Below, in pieces: positions 1 to 7,715 of a DNA stretch of 64,000 nucleotides. Position 1 is the stretch's first letter; each line of letters begins with the position of its first letter. Source of the DNA: Meiothermus granaticius NBRC 107808. Lineage in GTDB: Bacteria > Deinococcota > Deinococci > Deinococcales > Thermaceae. Made by a program: the position numbers and the translations under genes. The DNA lies in contig NZ_QWLB01000019.1 of the NCBI RefSeq assembly GCF_003574355.1, positions 1 to 64,000 of the forward strand. Reading direction: 5' to 3'. The notes below the pieces were generated by a model. That model was not told the DNA's origin, made no database searches, and was given only the letters and a program-made list of their open reading frames with translations.

Positions 1-90
1 TGCCCCGCACGCCATCTTCTTGACCATCTGCTCCAAGTGCTCACGTTCTTCGGCGCTCAGGTGTACCCTGCTGGTACTGGCTTGTTTCAT
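1..90 (-). CDS. IS630-family transposase, N-terminal fragment (cut by window edge)
   Basis: Reading leftward from an ATG at 88-90, thirty codons remain open to the window edge. The peptide has a short polar start, then RVHLSAEEREHLEQMV. This resembles the N-terminal helix-turn-helix start of IS630-family transposases, where a R-x-x-L-x-x-E-E-R-x-x-L-E pattern precedes the arginine-rich DNA-binding helices. The rest of the element lies outside the window, so I cannot tell whether it is intact. If it is an IS, one end should fall between 91 and about 125, just beyond the stop of the next gene. Only 30 residues are visible, so this is a suggestion. Confidence 0.45.
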   Translation of the reverse strand, partial: MKQASTSRVHLSAEEREHLEQMVKKMACGA

Positions 91-125
91 GGAATTATTA
101 TGCCGGAATATTGGTTACCAGACCA

Positions 126-521
126 CTAGGGTAGGTTAAGCGGCGGACAGTTGTCGAGCTGCACCGCCTGAGGGGGGGCCGGGAGCAGCACCCGGTACTC
201 CCCCGCACTCCCGGCGGTCTCGGTGGAGGCGGTCACCGGCCCGGCGGCGGTGTATACCAGGATGCGATCGGCGGCCCCATCAATCTTGAGGCGCACCTCG
301 TGCGTGCTGGCCCCTACCTCCAGGATGTGGGCGGGGCAGCTGGCTAGGGTGGCCGGCTGGGATGGACGCGAGGTGGTCTGTGTGGGCTTCTGGAGGACCG
401 GGGCCGAGCTGGCTGGGGTAGCCGGGGGATGGAACCAGAGCCAGGCGAAGTAGCCGGCGATGATAGCCAGCAGGGCCAGGCGCAGGGGGTTGAGGTGACG
501 GTCATCGAGCATTGTCTTCAT
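126..521 (-). CDS. Small membrane-anchored protein of unknown function
   Basis: A 131-residue protein I do not recognise. A short basic N terminus is followed by one hydrophobic segment (about residues 14-31, rich in L, A, I and ending FAWLWF). A Pro/Ser/Thr-rich linker (about 32-60) comes next, then a small domain with two cysteines (about 62 and 124) that could pair outside the membrane. This suggests a single-pass protein with an exported domain. The ATG at 519-521 has an AGGAG Shine-Dalgarno seven bases upstream. It lies between the transposase fragment and tRNA-Met and shares no operon with a recognisable partner. Confidence 0.6.
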   Translation of the reverse strand: MKTMLDDRHLNPLRLALLAIIAGYFAWLWFHPPATPASSAPVLQKPTQTTSRPSQPATLASCPAHILEVGASTHEVRLKIDGAADRILVYTAAGPVTASTETAGSAGEYRVLLPAPPQAVQLDNCPPLNLP

Positions 522-597
522 GGTAGCGCTCCTAGGGCCGCACGCACGGCTGAATGACCCCAGGTCGCATTAAAGCTGATGGTTGCCGTTAGAACGC

Positions 598-625
598 GAA
601 AACCGGGGCTTTTACCCCGGTTTTC
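598..625. terminator. Perfect hairpin, likely terminator of tRNA-Met
   Basis: An 11-bp perfect inverted repeat (598-608 with 615-625) with a 6-base loop. Read on the minus strand it lies 13 bases past the tRNA CCA end, and the second arm ends in TTTTC, so it fits an intrinsic terminator for the tRNA transcript. The plus-strand reading also ends in TTTTC, so it may work both ways. Confidence 0.7.
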
Positions 626-638
626 TTCGTCCTGGACT

Positions 639-715
639 TGGTGGCTATGGGCGGATTTGAACCGCCGACACCACGATTATGAGTCGTGTGCTCTAACCAA
701 CTGAGCTACATAGCC
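639..715 (-). tRNA. tRNA-Met (CAT anticodon)
   Basis: The minus strand folds as a 77-base cloverleaf. It has a 7-bp acceptor stem (GGCTATG with CATAGCC), D-arm GCTCAGTTGGTTAGAGC, anticodon loop CTCATAA giving CAT, T-arm GGCGGTTCAAATCCGCC, discriminator A and an encoded CCA. The first acceptor pair is G-C, as in elongator tRNA-Met rather than the mismatched initiator. An Ile2 (lysidine) identity for a CAT anticodon cannot be fully excluded. It is expressed leftward from the promoter at 754-782. Confidence 0.93.
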
Positions 716-753
716 AGGCTCGGCAGAGGGCTTTGAAGCCCTACCACCGCCGT

Positions 754-782
754 AGTGTAAAAGAGTTTAGCTCAGGGTTCAA
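754..782 (-). promoter_or_regulatory. Sigma-70-type promoter for tRNA-Met
   Basis: On the minus strand TTGAAC (777-782) and TACACT (754-759) are separated by exactly 17 bases, about 38 bases before the tRNA 5' end. This is one of the few places in the window with a clear -35 box. Confidence 0.6.
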
Positions 783-824
783 GCCCAATCCCCCCTCGAG
801 GTGCTCCCCTAGGGCGGGCAGGAG

Positions 825-871
825 TATAGTTGGGAACAAGTCTCAAGGCATCTGCCTCCAGGAGGAGGAAT
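825..871 (+). promoter_or_regulatory. -10 box and strong ribosome binding site of the acyl-CoA synthetase
   Basis: TATAGT at 825-830 is a plausible -10 box. An AGGAGGAGG purine run ends three bases before the ATG at 872. The strong Shine-Dalgarno decides for this start over an in-frame start 14 codons upstream. Confidence 0.5.
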
Positions 872-2806
872 ATGGCAGAAGCAGCGGTGTTCAAGGACAA
901 ACCCCTGGTGCCCCCCACCCCCCGCCTTGCCCAGCAAGCCCCACTGAGCCCCCTCGAGGCCAGCCGCCTGATCGAGTCCGCGCGGCAGGACCCGGTTGCA
1001 TATTGGGAGGGGATTGCCGAGGAGCTGTGGTGGGCCTCGAGCTGGAACCGCACCCTCGAGGGCACCCTGGGCAACTTTCGTTACTTTGCAGGAGGGCTAA
1101 GCAACGTCTCGGTGAACTGTGTGGATCGGCACCTGGCCCAGCACGCCAACAAGGTGGCGGTCTTCTACGAGCGTGAAGATGGGTTCCGCGAGGTTTGGAC
1201 CTATCGGCAGCTCAGCGCCGAGGTCAACCGCTTTGCAGCCGCAATGCGAGCTATGGGCATCGCCAAGGGCGACCGGGTAGCGGTCTATCTGTCCAACATC
1301 CCCGAGGCTTTCGCTGTGATCCAGGCCTGCTACCGGATTGGAGCGATTTACAGCGTGAGCTTTGCGGGGTTCTCGGCGGAAGCGGTGCGGGACCGGCTCG
1401 AGGACTCCCAACCCCGCTTGGTGGTGGTTGCAGACGGGAGCTTACGCCGAGGCAAGGTGGTACCGCTCAAGGAGACCCTGGATCAAGCCGTACACGGCAT
1501 TTCCTCGGTGGAAAAGGTAGTGGTCGTGCCCCGCTTGGGCCGCGAGGTACCGATGACCCCGGGCCGCGATGTGCTCTACCCTGAGTTCATCAAGGGGTTT
1601 GGGCCAGAGTTCCCCGCGGAGCCCCTCGAGGCCAACGAGCCCGGCTTTATCATCTACACCTCCGGCACCACCTCCAAGCCCAAAGGCCTGGTTCACTCAG
1701 GAATTGGCTTTCTTACCGGGGCTTATGCCAACGTTAAGTGGGCCCTGAACCTCCAGCCTCAAGATGTGTACTGGTGTACCGCCGACGTAGGCTGGCTGAC
1801 CTTCCCCATCTTCGCCTTGGTGGGCGGGCTGGCCCACGGCGCCACCCTAGTGGCCTACGAGGGGGCGCCGGATATCCCCGACCCTGGGCGGTTCTACGAG
1901 ATCTTGGGGCGTTACCAGGTGAATAAGGTGTTCACCGCCCCCACCCTGCTGCGCATGCTAAGGCGGGCTGGAGACCGCTGGATTGCGCACACCGAAAACC
2001 TCGAGCTGATCTCGCTGGTGGGTGAACCGCTGGACCCCGATACCTTCTACTGGACCAAGGACAAGCTGGGAGGGGGGCATATCTTTGTCAACAACACCTA
2101 CGGCCAGACCGAGACCGGCACCGCTTGGGCCTCGGCGCTGGTGGGCCTGAGCCCTACCAAACCCGGTTCCTGCGGACCGGCCCTACCGGGCTACGTGCCG
2201 GAGATCGTGGATGAACAGGGCCTCCCGGTAGGACCCGGGGAACTGGGATACCTCACGCTCAAAGAGCCCTTCCCTTCGCTGGCCCGGACCATCTGGGGCA
2301 ACCCCCAGCGCTACCTCGAGACCTACTTCAGCCGCTTTCCTGGGCGCTACTTTTCCGCGGATGCCGCGGCCTTTGACCAGGATGGACAGCTCTGGGTAAC
2401 CAGCCGGGTAGACGACGTGATCAATGTGGCCGGACACCGCATCGGGACCATGGAGCTAGAAGCCGCCCTGACCAACCATCCCACCGTCAGCGAGGCCGCA
2501 GTGGTGGGAATCCCCGATCCGGTCAAGGGTACGGTCCCGCTGGCCTTCGTGATCTTGCGCTCCGGTCAGGAGAAATCGAGCCAGCTCGAGGCTGAGCTAG
2601 CGGAGCAGATTGCCCGGGCCGTGGGCAGCTACGCCAAGCCCCAGCGGGTCATCATCAGCTCAACCCTTCCCCGCACCCGCAGCGGCAAGATCATGCGCCG
2701 CTTGCTGCGCGACCTGATGACCGAGGGACAGATCCAAGGCGATGTGAGCGCGCTGGAAAACCCCGAGGCCATCGAGCACCTTCGGGCTGAGCTCGAGCCC
2801 CGGTAG
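872..2806 (+). CDS. AMP-forming acyl-CoA synthetase, acetyl-CoA synthetase family
   Basis: A 644-residue cytoplasmic enzyme of the ANL superfamily that activates a carboxylic acid with ATP and CoA. Visible motifs are the P-loop YTSGTTSKPKG (262-272), the TADVGW segment (303-308), the A5 motif NTYGQTETG (408-416), RVDDVINVAGHR near 512-523, and the C-terminal PRTRSGK with the catalytic, acetylation-prone lysine at 606. Length fits Acs (about 650). In true acetyl-CoA synthetases A5 reads TWWQTETG, and its second Trp closes the acetate pocket. Here that position is Gly411, as in propionyl/medium-chain enzymes, so I infer an acid longer than acetate. The next gene is an independent dehydrogenase. 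Confidence 0.88.
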   Translation: MAEAAVFKDKPLVPPTPRLAQQAPLSPLEASRLIESARQDPVAYWEGIAEELWWASSWNRTLEGTLGNFRYFAGGLSNVSVNCVDRHLAQHANKVAVFYEREDGFREVWTYRQLSAEVNRFAAAMRAMGIAKGDRVAVYLSNIPEAFAVIQACYRIGAIYSVSFAGFSAEAVRDRLEDSQPRLVVVADGSLRRGKVVPLKETLDQAVHGISSVEKVVVVPRLGREVPMTPGRDVLYPEFIKGFGPEFPAEPLEANEPGFIIYTSGTTSKPKGLVHSGIGFLTGAYANVKWALNLQPQDVYWCTADVGWLTFPIFALVGGLAHGATLVAYEGAPDIPDPGRFYEILGRYQVNKVFTAPTLLRMLRRAGDRWIAHTENLELISLVGEPLDPDTFYWTKDKLGGGHIFVNNTYGQTETGTAWASALVGLSPTKPGSCGPALPGYVPEIVDEQGLPVGPGELGYLTLKEPFPSLARTIWGNPQRYLETYFSRFPGRYFSADAAAFDQDGQLWVTSRVDDVINVAGHRIGTMELEAALTNHPTVSEAAVVGIPDPVKGTVPLAFVILRSGQEKSSQLEAELAEQIARAVGSYAKPQRVIISSTLPRTRSGKIMRRLLRDLMTEGQIQGDVSALENPEAIEHLRAELEPR

Positions 2807-2850
2807 CCCCCGATTCGGGCCCATAACCCCCAACCCCGGCCCCTTCCGGC

Positions 2851-2856
2851 TACAAT
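2851..2856 (+). promoter_or_regulatory. -10 box TACAAT, near-leaderless start of lhgO
   Basis: TACAAT ends 10 bases before the ATG at 2867. No Shine-Dalgarno lies between, so transcription probably starts at or within a few bases of the start codon. Confidence 0.5.
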
Positions 2857-2866
2857 CGTTCTGGGC

Positions 2867-4081
2867 ATGAAAACCACCGATTACCTCATCATCGGCGGGG
2901 GAATTGTAGGGCTCACCATCGCCCTCGAGCTAAAAAAACGCCATCCCCAGGCCAAAATCAGTGTTCTGGAAAAGGAAAAGGAGCTGGCTCAACATGGCTC
3001 AGGGCGCAACTCGGGGGTACTCCACGCCGGGTTTTACTACACCGCCGACAGCCTCAAGGCCCGCTTCACCCGCGACGGCAATGCCCGCTGGAAGGCCTTT
3101 GTGCGCGAGCGCGGGCTTCGGCTCAACGAATGCGGCAAGCTGGTCGTGGCCAAGAACGAAGCGGAGGTCAAGGGGCTCCAGGAGCTCAAGCGGCGCGGTG
3201 ATCTCAATGGGGTGGAGACCCATCTGATCTCCGTGCAGGAGGCCAAGGGGATCGAACCGAGGGTCAAAACCACCGAACTCGCGCTGTGGTCGCCCCACAC
3301 CGCCACCGTAGACCCCCAGGAGTGCATGGCGGCCATAGCCCAGGAGTGTAGGGAGCAGGGGATTGACCTCCTGTTGAATAGCCCCTATCAAGGCCGCCGG
3401 GGAAGGAGCATCCTCACCCCTCATGAGGTGATCGAAGCGGGGTTCGTGATCAATGCGGCTGGGCTCCATGCCGACCAGGTGGCCCACGATTTCGGGGTGG
3501 GCCAGCGCTACCGCATCCTGCCCTTCAAAGGGCTCTACCTCTACAGCTCTGAGCCAGTAGGCGCCCTGCGCACCAACATCTATCCCGTCCCGGATCTGCG
3601 CAACACCTTTCTGGGGGTACATTTCACGGTTACCGTAAATGGCCACGCCAAGATCGGTCCTACCGCGATCCCGGCCTTCTGGCGCGAGAACTACAGCGGC
3701 CTTGAGGGCTTCGATCTGGCTGAAACCCTCTCGATCCTGCGCGACGAGGCGGTCCTGTTCTTCCGCAACGACTTCGGGTTTCGCGGCTTGGCCCTCGAGG
3801 AGCTGCGCAAATACTCCCGGGCCTACTTGGTCCAACTGGCCTCGGCCCTGCTCGAGGGGGTGCATCCGGAGCAGTACACCACCTGGGGCCGCCCCGGCAT
3901 CCGGGCCCAGCTCTACGACCACCAGGACAAGAAGCTGGTCATGGACTTTTTGCTCGAGGGCAATCAGGAAGGGCTGCACGTGCTCAACGCCATCTCCCCA
4001 GCCTGGACGGCCTCCATGCCCTTCGCCGAATACGTGGTGGACAAGGCCGAAGCCCTGCAAGCGGGTCAGGCGCTGGCCTAG
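2867..4081 (+). CDS. lhgO: L-2-hydroxyglutarate oxidase (FAD-dependent)
   Basis: A 404-residue flavoprotein that oxidises L-2-hydroxyglutarate to 2-oxoglutarate and passes electrons to the membrane quinone pool. The dinucleotide fold starts at once with IIGGGIVGL (about 8-16). The family segment GSGRNSGVLHAGFYY (about 44-58) contains the histidine region that contacts FAD and substrate. The C terminus carries the expected AISPAWTASMPFAEYV segment. Length matches LhgO (about 400-420). The stop overlaps the convergent S4-domain gene by 4 bp. A closely related glycerol-3-phosphate-type oxidase is the main alternative. Confidence 0.88.
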   Translation: MKTTDYLIIGGGIVGLTIALELKKRHPQAKISVLEKEKELAQHGSGRNSGVLHAGFYYTADSLKARFTRDGNARWKAFVRERGLRLNECGKLVVAKNEAEVKGLQELKRRGDLNGVETHLISVQEAKGIEPRVKTTELALWSPHTATVDPQECMAAIAQECREQGIDLLLNSPYQGRRGRSILTPHEVIEAGFVINAAGLHADQVAHDFGVGQRYRILPFKGLYLYSSEPVGALRTNIYPVPDLRNTFLGVHFTVTVNGHAKIGPTAIPAFWRENYSGLEGFDLAETLSILRDEAVLFFRNDFGFRGLALEELRKYSRAYLVQLASALLEGVHPEQYTTWGRPGIRAQLYDHQDKKLVMDFLLEGNQEGLHVLNAISPAWTASMPFAEYVVDKAEALQAGQALA

Positions 4082-4740
4082 CGCTGTACCTCTAGCTCGA
4101 GCTTCGCGTTGCCCCGTTTGGTCTGGCCCAGCACCCGCCGAACCCGCAGGGTGCCCAGCCCCTCGGCCATCAGGGTGTCCCCCTCCGTCAACTCATCCTT
4201 GACCGAGGCGGTTTTCCCGCGCAGCCGGACCTTTCCGGCCTTGACCCCCTGGGCAAAGTAGGTGCGCGAAACCCCAAACCCCTTAGCCCCCACCACATCC
4301 ACCCGCAAGCTCGGCACCACCACGCTGCGGGTACGTTCACGGGACTTAGGCCGCTCTTCCGGCAGGGCCTCGCGCACCTCGAGCCCAGCTTCTTGCAAAA
4401 GCTTGAGCCCCTTTGGGGTGGTCACCAGGAGAAACCCCTCAGCCATTTCCTCAAGATCCCCCATCGCGCCGGGCTCTAAGAGCGTGCGCAGGCGATCCTC
4501 GAGGGCCTCGAGGTCACCCTCGAAGCGGATGAAGGCCACCTTGGTCGGGTCGGAGACGGCGGGGATGTTCTGGGGAAAGAGCATCGCAACCTGGCGCTCG
4601 GCCATCGGCAATCCGCCGAAGCTTTCAAAGTGCAGCCCCTCCTCCTTAGCCCTGCGGCGCAGCTCGTCCAGGGCTTCCGCATCCAAAAAGGGGGTTTGCA
4701 CCACCCGTCCCCCTCGAGCCCGGTTCAGGTATTCCTGCAT
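4078..4740 (-). CDS. ylmH: RNA-binding S4-domain protein, YlmH-like
   Basis: A 220-residue protein with an N-terminal YlmH-type domain (about 1-140) and a C-terminal S4 RNA-binding domain (about 145-220, from VPSLRVDVVGAKGFGVSRTY to the end). YlmH proteins bind ribosomes or tRNA-like RNA, and in Firmicutes sit in the division gene cluster. In this window it lies 47 bases after the lipid-export ABC gene and may be its co-transcribed tail. The start ATG at 4738-4740 has no clear Shine-Dalgarno. The S4 assignment is firm; the exact role is not. Confidence 0.75.
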   Translation of the reverse strand: MQEYLNRARGGRVVQTPFLDAEALDELRRRAKEEGLHFESFGGLPMAERQVAMLFPQNIPAVSDPTKVAFIRFEGDLEALEDRLRTLLEPGAMGDLEEMAEGFLLVTTPKGLKLLQEAGLEVREALPEERPKSRERTRSVVVPSLRVDVVGAKGFGVSRTYFAQGVKAGKVRLRGKTASVKDELTEGDTLMAEGLGTLRVRRVLGQTKRGNAKLELEVQR

Positions 4741-4787
4741 GGGAACTATCGTCGTATGCCATGGCCCCTACGTCAACCCGGAGGCCC

Positions 4788-6518
4788 TCACCCTGCATTC
4801 CATAGCTCCGCGTAGAGCCCCTGGCGGTCCATCAGCTCGGCATGGGTGCCCGACTCCACCACCCGCCCGCCCTCCAGCACCACAATCCGGTCAGCGTGGC
4901 GCACCGTGGAGAGGCGGTGGGCCACCACCACCAGGGTGCGCCCAGCCCGAACCGCCTCGAGCGCAGCGATCACCTGGGCCTCGCTGTTGCGGTCGAGGGC
5001 GCTGGTGACCTCATCGAGCAGGAGCACCCGGGCCTCGCGCAACAGGGCCGCGGCTATAGCCAAACGCTGCCGCTGCCCGGTAGAAAACCCCCCACCGTCT
5101 TCCCCTACCCAGGTGGAAAGGCCAATTTCCCCGCTCAGCCCCACCCGCGCTAAGGCCTCTTGCATCGCGGCCTCACCCGCACCTGGGGCCAGCGCCCGCA
5201 GGTTTTCGGCCACCGGTCCTTCAAACAGCAAAGGCTCCTGGGGCACCCAAGCCACCTGGGTGCGCAGCCAGTCGGGGTCATAGGCGGAGAGCGGTTCCCC
5301 GTCCAGCACAACCTCTCCCCCCTGGGGGGAGTAAAGCCCCAGGAGCAAGCGCAGCAAGGTGCTCTTGCCCGAGCCCGAAGGCCCCACCAGTGCGGTAAAG
5401 GAACCCGGATCCAGGCTCAGGCTCACCCCTTGCAGCACCTCCTGGCCCCCGTAGGCAAAGCGCACCCGGCGCAGCTCGAGCCGCCCCTCGAGGGGGTCTT
5501 TTTTGAGCTGGCCGGAGGGATGGGCGCTGGGCAAGGCCAGCAGCTCCGCAACCCGCTGGGCCGCCCCTTCGCCCTGGGCATAAAGCACCCCGGCCCGGCT
5601 CAGGGTTTGGATCGGGGTGATGGCCAGGGCCAACAGGGTCAAAAAGGCGGTGAGGTCCCCGGTGGACATCGCCCCCCGCTGCACCTGCCCCACCCCCAAA
5701 AACAGCAAAAGCCCCAGCAGGAGCGCGGTCGAAAGCTGGCCCAAAGGCAGATTGAGGGCCCCCGACAAGGCCCTCGCCCGCCCCAAGCGATACCCAGCCC
5801 GGTTGGCTTCAGCAAAACGCGCCGCCGCGAAGGCCTCCAGCCGTAAGGCGCGGATCAGCTCGAGCCGCCCAAACCCCTCGGACATCCGGGCTGCCAGGCG
5901 CTCGAGGGCCGCCTGCGTTCGGCTGCTATACCCGGTCACCACCCTACCTATCCAGCCCAGGAGCAGCACCAGAGGCGGCAGGGCCAGCAGCAGGTAGACG
6001 GTCAGCTCGGTGTAGCGCAGCAGCAACTGCCCCAGCAGCACCAGCAGGGTAACCCCCTGGAAAAGCAGGGTTCCCAGGCCGTAGAAGACAAAGCTCTCGA
6101 GCTCGCGCACATCCGAGAGTACCCGCCCCGCCAACCCCCCCGCCGAGCGGGTCAGCGCCGCCAGATCGGCCCTGAGCAAGCGGTGAAACACCCGCTCCCG
6201 CAGGGTTGCCGGAACCCGTACCGAGAGGTAGCCCATGAAAGCCTCATGGGCATACCCCCCCAGCAGCAGCAAGAGCAGCAACCCGCCCCCGTTGCGCAGG
6301 ATCTCCCCCAACTGCCCATACTGCCCCGCCAGGACTCGGTCAAACAGGGGTTTGACCACCACCCCCGGCAGCCAGGCCTGGGCCAGGGCCGGCAGCAGTG
6401 AAAGTCCCAGGGCCAGCGCGATCTGGGGCCAGAAAGGGCGGAGGAGGGCCAAAAGGGTCATGAGGGCTAACCAGGAAAGCAGGCGCGGGAACCATCCGCC
6501 TGCGCTTTGCAGGGCCAA
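4788..6518 (-). CDS. MsbA-like ABC exporter (fused membrane and ATPase domains)
   Basis: A 576-residue half-transporter that dimerises in the inner membrane. About six membrane segments occupy residues 1-320. The ATPase has Walker A GPSGSGKST (about 378-386), the signature FSTGQRQR in place of LSGGQQQR, Walker B VLLLDE followed by VTSALD, and a switch histidine in VVVAHRLS. The divergent signature is conserved enough to be active. It follows the LpxB-like gene by three bases, so lipid or glycolipid flipping is the natural inference. The only upstream start is TTG at 6518; an internal ATG near residue 20 would delete part of the first helix. Substrate unknown. Confidence 0.85.
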   Translation of the reverse strand: MALQSAGGWFPRLLSWLALMTLLALLRPFWPQIALALGLSLLPALAQAWLPGVVVKPLFDRVLAGQYGQLGEILRNGGGLLLLLLLGGYAHEAFMGYLSVRVPATLRERVFHRLLRADLAALTRSAGGLAGRVLSDVRELESFVFYGLGTLLFQGVTLLVLLGQLLLRYTELTVYLLLALPPLVLLLGWIGRVVTGYSSRTQAALERLAARMSEGFGRLELIRALRLEAFAAARFAEANRAGYRLGRARALSGALNLPLGQLSTALLLGLLLFLGVGQVQRGAMSTGDLTAFLTLLALAITPIQTLSRAGVLYAQGEGAAQRVAELLALPSAHPSGQLKKDPLEGRLELRRVRFAYGGQEVLQGVSLSLDPGSFTALVGPSGSGKSTLLRLLLGLYSPQGGEVVLDGEPLSAYDPDWLRTQVAWVPQEPLLFEGPVAENLRALAPGAGEAAMQEALARVGLSGEIGLSTWVGEDGGGFSTGQRQRLAIAAALLREARVLLLDEVTSALDRNSEAQVIAALEAVRAGRTLVVVAHRLSTVRHADRIVVLEGGRVVESGTHAELMDRQGLYAELWNAG

Positions 6519-6521
6519 GGG

Positions 6522-7709
6522 TCAAGAGGAGGCATTTTCCAGCACATACCTCACCAGATTATCCGCCCCTGGCTGGGCCTCGAGCCCACTCAGCCTGGCC
6601 CTAATCGCGGCTTGTTGGTCTGCCTGAAGCAGCTCCAGCGCAGCCTGGGCCACCCGCTCTGGGCCAAAAACCCCGCGCAACTCGGGGAAAACCCTCTCCC
6701 CCAACCACTGGTTGGGCAGGGCCAGGTAGGGAATCCTGGGCTCGAGGCGGCGCACAAACCCCTGCTTGAGGTAGCGCCCCCCAGGCAGCAGGAACAGCCA
6801 GTGCCAGAAGCCCTCGAGCGGGATCAGCTCGGGCTTGTGCAGGGGCAGCAGCACCACCGAGGGCAGCTGGGCCAGGGCCAGCTCGAGGGTGTTGGTACCG
6901 GGAATGGTCAGGGCGACCCTGGCCCGGCGCATGGCCGCGTAGCGTTGGGGTTCGTCCAGCACAGCAACCTCCAGACCGTTCGCGCTGTACAGCCGAGCCC
7001 CCTCGAGCCGCCCCCCCACCCCGCCCAGCTCTCGAGCCCAACGGCCTGAGACCGCCTCCTCGAGCACCGCTGGGGGGAGCAGCCCGCTCTTGAGCCAGGC
7101 AAACCTCAGCTCAGGGCGCACCGCCGCCATCTGCTCCGCCACCGCCAGCATAAACCCCAGCAGATACCGTGCCGCGAAGGGCCGGCTGCTGGGGAGCAAC
7201 AGCACCAGGTTCCCGGCCAAATCCGGGGCTCCTTCATCGGCTTCTCCAATTGCGTCCACCACCAGGTTGCCCACCACCTGCACCCGGCCCGGCTCGGCGC
7301 CCCGGGCCACCGCCTGAGCCCGGGTACGCTCGGAGTCCACCAAAAATCCCCGCAGGCCCGGATGCCAGGCCTTGGGATCAAAGCTATAGGAAAAAGCCGG
7401 ATAACCGGTGGCCCGGCCCAAACCCACGGCATCCCGGGGGGCTCCCCCCAGCATCAGCACCACCCCGCGCCGGGCCGAAGGGCCTCGAGCCATCCGCGCA
7501 AGCAGCCCGGTCCGACCGGAAACCGCATCCAGGCCTAAGGATCGGGCCCGTCGGCCCTCGGTGCCCGCCGCAAACTGATCCCGAATCAAAAACAGCTCGA
7601 TCCTGGCCCCAGGAAGGGCCCCGCGCAGCCGTGAAAGCACCGGCGGCACCCAGGTTGAAAGCTCTCCGGGGCCGTTGGTGAGCAGCAGGAGTTCTTCGGG
7701 TTTGGACAC
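6522..7709 (-). CDS. LpxB-like glycosyltransferase (lipid A disaccharide synthase family)
   Basis: A 395-residue GT-B protein. LpxB condenses UDP-2,3-diacylglucosamine with lipid X. The LpxB pattern is recognisable in the C-terminal half: GTNTLELALAQLPSVV (nucleotide-sugar site), then RIPYLALPNQWLGERVFPE, matching the family's P-Y-I-x-L-P-N-x-L-A-G-x-x-x-V-P-E. The N terminus (TNGPGELSTWV) differs from the usual GEASGD, so substrate specificity may differ. GTG start at 7707-7709, six bases after the FabZ-LpxA stop. Deinococcota are not known to make classic LPS, so a glycolipid or polysaccharide role is an inference. Confidence 0.75.
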   Translation of the reverse strand: MSKPEELLLLTNGPGELSTWVPPVLSRLRGALPGARIELFLIRDQFAAGTEGRRARSLGLDAVSGRTGLLARMARGPSARRGVVLMLGGAPRDAVGLGRATGYPAFSYSFDPKAWHPGLRGFLVDSERTRAQAVARGAEPGRVQVVGNLVVDAIGEADEGAPDLAGNLVLLLPSSRPFAARYLLGFMLAVAEQMAAVRPELRFAWLKSGLLPPAVLEEAVSGRWARELGGVGGRLEGARLYSANGLEVAVLDEPQRYAAMRRARVALTIPGTNTLELALAQLPSVVLLPLHKPELIPLEGFWHWLFLLPGGRYLKQGFVRRLEPRIPYLALPNQWLGERVFPELRGVFGPERVAQAALELLQADQQAAIRARLSGLEAQPGADNLVRYVLENASS

Positions 7710-7715
7710 CTTGGG

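Noticed and set aside
2999-4060. Long open frame of about 350 codons antisense to lhgO
   Set aside because: It is a shadow of the real gene in high-G+C sequence, with no domain, no promoter and skewed composition. The same holds for long antisense frames under gcvPA, lon, SBP and purD genes.
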